64,000 bases of DNA from contig CM026401.1 of the NCBI GenBank assembly GCA_014843695.1, forward strand, positions 53,467,320 through 53,531,319. The letters are read 5' to 3'. Shown here piece by piece: positions 54,801 to 64,000 of the stretch; position 1 is the stretch's first letter; each line of letters opens with the position of its first letter. A program made the position numbers and the translations under genes. Source of the stretch: Archivesica marissinica. Taxonomy: Eukaryota > Mollusca > Bivalvia > Venerida > Vesicomyidae. The notes beneath the pieces were generated by a model, which made no database searches, had not been told where the DNA came from, and worked only from the letters and a program-made list of their open reading frames with translations.

Positions 54801-57800
54801 CGAGATCCATCAGTGAACAACAATACTATCCCTGGGACCGAGAGCCATCAGTGAACAACAATACTCTCCCTGACATGGACCGAGAGCCATCAGTGAACAA
54901 CAACACTATCCCTGACATGGGACCGAGATCCATCAGTGAACAACAATACTATCCCTGACATGGGACCGAGAGCCATCAGTGAACAACAATACTATCCCTG
55001 AATGGGACCGAGAGCCATCAGTGAACAACAATACTATCCCTGACATGGGACCGAGATCCATCAGTGAACAACAATACTATCCCTGACATGGGACCGAGAG
55101 CCATCAGTGAACAACAATACTATCCCTGGGACCGAGAGCCATCAGTGAACAACAACACTCTCCCTGACATGGGACCGAGAGCCACAGTGAACAACAATAC
55201 TATCCCTGACATGGGACCGAGAGCCATCAGTGAACAACAATACTATCCCTGACATGGGACCGAGAGCCATCAGTGAACACAAATACTATCCCTGGGACCG
55301 AGAGCCATCAGTGAACAACAATACTATCCCTGACATGGGACCGAGAGCCATCAGTGAACAACAATACTATCCCTGACATGGGACCGAGAGCCATCAGTGA
55401 ACAACAATACTATCCCTGGGACCGAGAGCCATCAGTGAACAACAATACTCTCCCTGACATGGGACCGAGAGCCATCAGTGAACAACAACACTATCCCTGA
55501 CATGGGACCGAGAGCCATCAGTGAACAACAACACTATCCCTGACATGGGACCGAGATCCATCAGTGAACAACAATACTATCCCTGACATGGGACCGAGAG
55601 CCATCAGTGAACAACAATACTATCCCTGACATGGGACCGAGAGCCATCAGTGAACAACAATACTATCCCTGACATGGGACCGAGACCCATCAGTGAACAA
55701 CAATACTATCCCTGGGACAGAGAGCCATGAGTGACCAACAATACTCTCCCTGACATGGGACCGAGAGCCATCAGTGAACAACAACACTATCCCTGACATG
55801 GGACCGAGAGCCATCAGTGAACAACAACACTATCCCTGACATGGGACCGAGATCCATCAGTGAACAAAAATACTATCCCTGACATGGGACCGAGCGCCAT
55901 CAGTGAACAACAATACTATCCCTGACATGGGACCGAGAGCCACCAGTGAACAACAATACTCTCCCTGACATGGGACCGAGAGCCATCAGTGAACAACAAC
56001 ACTATCCCTGACATGGGACCGAGATCCATCAGTGAACAATAATACTATCTCTGACATGGGACCGAGATCAATCTGTGAACAATAATACTATCACTGGGAC
56101 CGAGAGCCATCAGTGAACAACAATACTATCACTGACATGGGACCGAGATCCATCAGTGAACAACAATACTATCCCTGACATGGGATCGAGATCCATCAGT
56201 GAACAACAATACTATCACTAGGACCGAGATCCATCAGTGAACAACAATACTCTCCCTGACATGGGAACGAGAGCCATCAGTGAACAAAAATACTATCCCT
56301 GACATGGGACCGAGATCCATCAGTGAACAACAGCACTATTCCTGGGACCGAGAGCCATCAGTGAACAACAACACTATCCCTGTGACCGAGAGCCATCAGT
56401 GAACAACAACACTATCCCTGGGACCGAGATGCCATCAGTGAACAACAACACTATCCCTGACATGGGACCGAGATCCATCAGTGAACAACAATACTATCCC
56501 TGACATGGGACCGAGCGCCATCAGTGAACAACAATACTATCCCTGACATGGGACCGAGAGCCACCAGTGAACAACAATACTATCCCTGACATGAGACCGA
56601 GATCCATCAGTGAACAACAATACTATCCCTGGGACCGAGAGCCATCAGTGAACAACAATACTCTCCCTGACATGGGACCGAGAGCCATCAGTGAACAACA
56701 ACACTATCCCTGACATGGGACCGAGATCCATCAGTGAACAACAATACTATCCCTGCCATGGGACGGAGATCCATCAGTGAACAATAATACTATCACTGAC
56801 ATGGGACCGAGATCCATCAGTGAACAACAATACTATCTCTGACATGGGACCGTGATCCATCTGTGAACAATAATACTATCACTGGGACCGAGAGCCATCA
56901 GTGAACAACAATATTCTCACTGACATGGGACCGAGAGCCATCAGTGAACAACAATACTATCACTGACATGGGACCGAGATCCATCAGTGAACAAAAATAC
57001 TATCCCTGACATGGGATCGAGATCCATCTGTGAACAACAATACTATCACTGACATGGGACCCAGATCCATCAGTGAACAACAATACTATCCCTGACATGG
57101 GACCCAGATCCATCAGTGAACAACAATACTATCCCTGACATGGGACCGAGATCCATCAGTGAACAACAACACTATCCCTGGGACCGAGAGCCATCAGTGA
57201 ACAACAACACTATCCCTGGGACCGAGAGCCATCAGTGAACAACAACACTCTCCCTGGGACCGAGATCCATCAGTGAACAACAATACTATCCCTGACATGG
57301 GATCGAGATCCATCAGTGAACAAAAATACTATCACTGGGACCGAGATCCATCAGTGAACAACAATACTCTCCCTGACATGGGACCGAGAGCCATCAGTGA
57401 ACAACAATACTATCCCTGACATGGGAACGAAAGCCATCAGTGAACAACAATACTATCCCTGACATGGGACCGAGAGCCATCAGTGAACAAAAATACTATC
57501 CCTGACATGGGACCGAGAGCCATCAGTGAACAACAATACTATCCCTGACATGGGACCAAGAGCCATCAGGCAACAACAATACTATCCCTGACATGGGACC
57601 GAGAGCCATCAGTGAACAACAATACTATCCCTGACATGGGACCGAGATCCATCAGTGAACAACAATACTATCCCTGGGACCGAGAGCCATCAGTGAACAA
57701 CAATACTCTCCCTGACATGGGACCGAGAGCCATCAGTGAACAAAAATACTATCCCTGGGACCGCGAGCCATCAGTAAACAACAATACTATCCCTGGGACC

Positions 57801-60800
57801 GAGATCCATCAGTGAACAACTATACTCTCCCTGACATGGGACCGAGAGCCATCAGTGAACAACAACACTATCCCTGACATGGGACCGAGATCCATCAGTG
57901 ATCAACAATACTATCCCTGACATGGGACCGAGAGCCATCAGTGAACAACAATACTATCCCTGGGACCGAGAGCCATCAGTGAACAACAACACTATCCCTG
58001 ACATGGGACCGAGAGCCATCAGTGAACAACAATACTATCCCTGACATGGGACCGAGAGCCATCAGTGAACAACAATACTATCCCTGACATGGGACCGAGA
58101 GCCACCAGTGAACAACAATACTATCCCTGACATGGGACCGAGACCCATCAGTGAACAACAATACTATCCCTGGGACCGAGAGCCAGGAGTGAACAACAAT
58201 ACTCTCCCTGACATGGGACCGAGAGCCATCAGTGAACAACAACACTATCCCTGACATGGGACCGAGATCCATCAGTGATCAACAATACTATCCCTGACAT
58301 GGGACCGAGAGCCATCAGTGAACAACAATACTATCCCTGGGACCGAGAGCCATCAGTGAACAACAATACTATCCCTGACATGGAACCGAGATCCATCAGT
58401 GAACAACAATACTATCCCTGACATGGGACCGAGAGCCATCAGTGAACAACAATGCTATCCCTGACATGGGACCGAGATCCATCAGTGAACAACAATACTA
58501 TCCCTGACATGGGATTGAGAGCCATCAGTGAACAACAATACTATCCCTGAAATGGGACCGAGAGCCACCAGTGAACAACAATACTATCCCTGAAATGGGA
58601 CCGAGATCCATCAGTGAACAACAATACTCTCCCTGACATGGGACCGAGATCCATCAGTGAACAACAATACTATCCCTGGGACCGAGAGCCATCAGTGAAC
58701 AACAATACTATCCCTGACATGGGACCGAGAGCCATCAGTGAACAACAACACTATCCCTGACATGGGGACCGAGAGCCATCAGTGAACAACAACACTATCC
58801 CTGACATGGGACCGAGAGCCACAAGTGAACAACAATACTATCCCTTACATGGGACCGAGAGCCATCAGTGAACAACAACACTATCCCTGACATGGGGACC
58901 GAGAGCCATCAGTGAACAACAACACTATCCCTGACATGGGACCGAGATCCATCAGTGAACAACAATACTCTCCCTGACATGGGACCGAGAGCCATCAGTG
59001 AACAACAACACTATCCCTGACATGGGACCGAGATCCATCAGTGAACAATAATACTATCTCTGACATGGGACCGAGATCAATCTGTGAACAATAATACTAT
59101 CACTGGGACCGAGAGCCATCAGTGAACAACAATACTATCACTGACATGGGACCGAGATCCATCAGTGAACAACAATACTATCCCTGACATGGGATCGAGA
59201 TCCATCAGTGAACAACAATACTATCACTAGGACCGAGATCCATCAGTGAACAACAATACTCTCCCTGACATGGGAACGAGAGCCATCAGTGAACAAAAAT
59301 ACTATCCCTGACATGGGACCGAGATCCATCAGTGAACAACAGCACTATTCCTGGGACCGAGAGCCATCAGTGAACAACAACACTATCCCTGTGACCGAGA
59401 GCCATCAGTGAACAACAACACTATCCCTGGGACCGAGATGCCATCAGTGAACAACAACACTATCCCTGACATGGGACCGAGATCCATCAGTGAACAACAA
59501 TACTATCCCTGACATGGGACCGAGCGCCATCAGTGAACAACAATACTATCCCTGACATGGGACCGAGAGCCACCAGTGAACAACAATACTATCCCTGACA
59601 TGAGACCGAGATCCATCAGTGAACAACAATACTATCCCTGGGACCGAGAGCCATCAGTGAACAACAATACTCTCCCTGACATGGGACCGAGAGCCATCAG
59701 TGAACAACAACACTATCCCTGACATGGGACCGAGATCCATCAGTGAACAACAATACTATCCCTACCATGGGACGGAGATCCATCAGTGAACAATAATACT
59801 ATCACTGGGACCGAGATCCATCAGTGAACAACAATACTATCTCTGACATGGGACCGTGATCCATCTGTGAACAATAATACTATCACTGGGACCGAGAGCC
59901 ATCAGTGAACAACAATATTCTCACTGACATGGGACCGAGATCCATCAGTGAACAACAATACTATCCCTGACATGGGATCGAGATCCATCAGTGAACAACA
60001 ATACTATCACTAGGACCGAGATCCATCAGTGAACAACAATACTCTCCCTGACATGGGAACGAGAGCCATCAGTGAACAACAACACTATCCCTGGGACCGA
60101 GAGCCATCAGTGAACAACAACACTATCCCTGGGACCGAGAGCCATCAGTGAACAACAACACTATCCCTGGGACCGAGAGCCATCAGTGAACAACAACACT
60201 ATCCCTGACATGGGACCGAGATCCATCAGTGAACAACAATACTATCCCTGACATGGGACAGAGCGCCATCAGTGAACAACAATACTATCCCTGACATGGG
60301 ACCGAGAGCCACCAGTGAACAACAATACTATCCCTGACATGGGACCGAGATCCATCAGTGAACAACAATACTATCCCTGGGACCGAGAGCCATCAGTGAA
60401 CAACAATACTCTCCCTGACATGGGACCGAGAGCCATCAGTGAACAGCAACACTATCCCTGACATGGGACCGAGATCCATCAGTGACAACAAATATCCCTG
60501 GGACCGAGACCATCAGTGAACAAAAACTATCCTGGGACCGAGAGCCATCAGTGAACAACAAACTTCCTGGGACCAGATCCATCAGTGAACAACAATACTA
60601 TCCCTGACATGGGACCGAGATCCATCAGTGAACAACAACACTATCCCTGGGACCGAGAGCCATCAGTGAACAACAACACTATCCCTGGGACCGAGAGCCA
60701 TCAGTGAACAACAACACTCTCCCTGGGACCGAGATCCATCAGTGAACAACAATACTATCCCTGACATGGGATCGAGATCCATCAGTGAACAAAAATACTA

Positions 60801-63800
60801 TCACTGGGACCGAGATCCATCAGTGAACAACAATACTCTCCCTGACATGGGACCGAGAGCCATCAGTGAACAACAATACTATCCCTGACATGGGAACGAA
60901 AGCCATCAGTGAACAACAATACTATCCCTGACATGGGACCGAGAGCCATCAGTGAACAAAAATACTATCCCTGACATGGGACCGAGAGCCATCAGTGAAC
61001 AACAATACTATCCCTGACATGGGACCAAGAGCCATCAGGCAACAACAATACTATCCCTGACATGGGACCGAGAGCCATCAGTGAACAACAATACTATCCC
61101 TGACATGGGACCGAGATCCATCAGTGAACAACAATACTATCCCTGGGACCGAGAGCCATCAGTGAACAACAATACTCTCCCTGACATGGGACCGAGAGCC
61201 ATCAGTGAACAAAAATACTATCCCTGGGACCGCGAGCCATCAGTAAACAACAATACTATCCCTGGGACCGAGATCCATCAGTGAACAACAATACTCTCCC
61301 TGACATGGGACCGAGAGCCATCAGTGAACAACAACACTATCCCTGACATGGGACCGAGATCCATCAGTGATCAACAATACTATCCCTGACATGGGACCGA
61401 GAGCCATCAGTGAACAACAATACTATCCCTGGGACCGAGAGCCATCAGTGAACAACAATACTATCCCTGACATGGGACCGAGAGCCATCAGTGAACAACA
61501 ATACTATCCCTGACATGGGACCGAGAGCCATCAGTGAACAACAATACTATCCCTGACATGGGACCGAGAGCCATCAGTGAACAACAATACTATCCCTGAC
61601 ATGGGACCGAGAGCCATCAGTGAACAACAATACTATCCCTGGGACCGAGAGCCATCAGTGAACAACAATACTATCCCTGACATGGGACCGAGAGCCATCA
61701 GTGAACAACAATACTATCCCTGACATGGGACCGAGAGCCATCAGTGAACAACAATACTATCCCTGACATGGGACCGAGAGCCATCAGTGAACAACAATAC
61801 TATCCCTGACATGGGACCGAGAGCCATCAGTGAACAACAATACTATCCCTGACATGGGACCGAGATCCATCAGTGAACAACAATACTATCCCTGACATGG
61901 GACCGAGAGCCATCAGTGAACAACAATACTATCCCTGACATGGGACCGAGATCCATCAGTGAACAACAATACTATCCCTGACATGGGACCGAGAGCCATC
62001 AGTGAACAACAATACTATCCCTGACATGGGACCGAGAGCCATCAGTGAACAACAATACTATCCCTGACATGGGACCGAGATCCATCAGTGAACAACAATA
62101 CTATCCCTGACATGGGACCGAGATCCATCAGTGAACAACAATACTATCCCTACATGGGACCGAGAGCCATCAGTGAACAACAATACTATCCCTGACATGG
62201 GACCGAGAGCCATCAGTGAACAACAACACTATCCCTGACATGGGACCGAGATCCATCAGTGAACAACAATACTATCCCTGGGACCGAGAGCCATCAGTGA
62301 ACAACAATACTATCCCTGGGACCGAGAGCCATCAGTGAACAACAATACTATCCCTGACATGGGACCGAGAGCCATCAGTGAACAACAACACTATCCCTGA
62401 CATGGGAACGAGAGCCATCAGTGAACAACAATACTATCCCTGACATGGGACCGAGAGCCATCAGTGAACAACAATACTATCCTGGGACCGAGAGCCATCA
62501 GTGAACAACAATACTATCCCTGACATGGGACCGAGAGCCATCAGTGAACAACAATACTATCCCTGACATGGGACCGAGAGCCATCAGTGAACAACAATAC
62601 TATCCCTGACATGGGACCGAGAGCCAGTGAACAACAATACTATCCCTGACATGGGACCGAGAGCCATCAGTGAACAACAATACTATCCCTGACATGGGAC
62701 CGAGAGCCATCAGTGAACAACAATACTATCCCTGACATGGGACCGAGAGCCATCAGTGAACAACAATACTATCCCTGACATGGGACCGAGAGCCATCAGT
62801 GAACAACAATACTATCCCTGACATGGGACCGAGAGCCATCAGTGAACAACAATACTATCCCTGACATGGGACCGAGAGCCATCAGTGAACAACAATACTA
62901 TCCCTGACATGGGACCGAGAGCCATCAGTGAACAAAAATACTACCTGGGACCGGAGCCATCAGTGAACAACAATACTATCCCTGGGACCGAGAGCCATCA
63001 GTGAACAACAATACTCTCCCTGACATGGGACCGAGAGCCATCAGTGAACAACAACACTATCCCTGACATGGGACCGAGAGCCATCAGTGAACAACAATAC
63101 TATCCCTGACATGGGACCGAGATCCATCAGTGAACAACAATACTATCACTGGGACCGAGAGCCATCAGTGAACAACAATACTATCCCTGACATGGGACCG
63201 AGATCCATCAGTGAACAACAATACTATCCCTGACATGGGACCGAGATCCATCAGTGAACAACAATACTATCACTGGGACCGAGAGCCATCAGTGAACAAC
63301 AATACTATCCCTGACATGGGACCGAGAGCCATCAGTGAACAACAATACTATCACTGACATGGGACCGAGATCCATCAGTGAACAACAATACTATCCCTGA
63401 CATGGGATCGAGATCCATCAGTGAACAACAATACTATCACTGGGACCGAGATCCATCAGTGAACAACAATACTCTCCCTGACATGGGACCGAGAGCCATC
63501 AGTGAACAAAAATACTATCCCTGACATGGGACCGAGATCCATCAGTGAACAACAACACTATCCCTGGGACCGAGAGCCATCAGTGAACAACAACACTATC
63601 CCTGGGACCGAGAGCCATCAGTGAACAACAACACTATCCCTGGGACCGAGAGCCATCAGTGAACAACAATACTCTCCCTGACATGGGACCGAGAGCCATC
63701 AGTGAACAACAATACTATCCCTGACATGGGACCGAGAGCCATCAGTGAACAACAATACTATCCCTGACATGGGACCGAGAGCCATCAGTGAACAACAATA

Positions 63801-64000
63801 CTATCCCTGACATGGGACCGAGAGCCATCAGTGAACAACAATACTATCCCTGATATGGGACCGAGAGCCATCAGTGAACAACAATACTATCCCTGATGGA
63901 CCGAGAGCCATCAGTGAACAACAATACTATCCCTGATGGGACCGAGAGCCATCAGTGAACAACAATACTATCCCTGACATGGGACCGAGAGCCATCAGTG
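48872..64000. repeat. 43-bp satellite, more than 15 kb, about 360 units (copy 2)
   Basis: Same unit and left flank as 30695-31766. Mixed 43- and 38-bp forms are marked by gagagcc, gagatcc and gagcgcc variants and rare ones (atctgtgaacaataat, gcgagccatcagtaaac). Rare variants show higher-order copies: cagcactattcctggg at 56331 and 59340 (3.0 kb apart), and gaccaagagccatcaggc at 57553 and 61023 (3.47 kb apart). The last part (61.4-64 kb) is more uniform. The array runs off the window. Open frames of 60-75 codons are frame-shifting readings of the unit. Confidence 0.97.

Noticed and set aside
48872..64000. CRISPR-like array of regular repeats
   Set aside because: Units are contiguous with no unique spacers, and the surroundings are clearly animal DNA with introns and SINEs.

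Overview
This is a repeat-dominated, AT-rich animal genomic window. The organism is most likely a mollusc and plausibly a bivalve. The reasons are intron-containing genes with GT/AG splice sites, RING-less two-B-box proteins with a propeller-like C-terminus (a family strongly expanded in bivalves), many tRNA-derived SINEs, and Tx1/L1-like and CR1/L2-like LINE remains. The species is an inference; no marker in the window fixes it.

Layout. (1) 1-1010 is a 33-bp minisatellite, apparently in an intron. (2) 1593-5753 holds the last four coding exons of a contactin-like, GPI-anchored Ig/FN3 cell-adhesion gene on the + strand; splice phases join correctly from exon to exon. (3) About 3846-31766 is the first copy of a ~28-kb segmental duplication whose left edge lies inside the penultimate contactin exon. 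It contains an internal tandem duplication (about 5778-9897 and 9898-18349, the second half interrupted by a 4.5-kb LINE), several minisatellites, an intact single-exon B-box gene (24450-26162, minus), TTAA-flanked MITE-like elements and a 43-bp satellite of ~25 units. (4) 31780-36013 is spacer: a broken reverse transcriptase, another TTAA element, and a B-box fragment whose 3' end has become tandem repeats. (5) 36014-64000 is the second duplication copy. It repeats the contactin last exon, the B-box gene (43904-45622, minus) and most repeats in the same order. Its 43-bp satellite has grown to more than 15 kb and runs off the window.

The two large B-box genes are the only convincing intact genes. 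Contactin is a 3' part, and its second copy is a pseudogene fragment. Almost all other open frames are readings of tandem repeats or transposon fragments. The clearest theme is that the two duplication copies share their elements but differ widely in tandem-array length, and that several arrays are made from, or abut, SINEs. I found no CRISPR array, operon or defence cassette.
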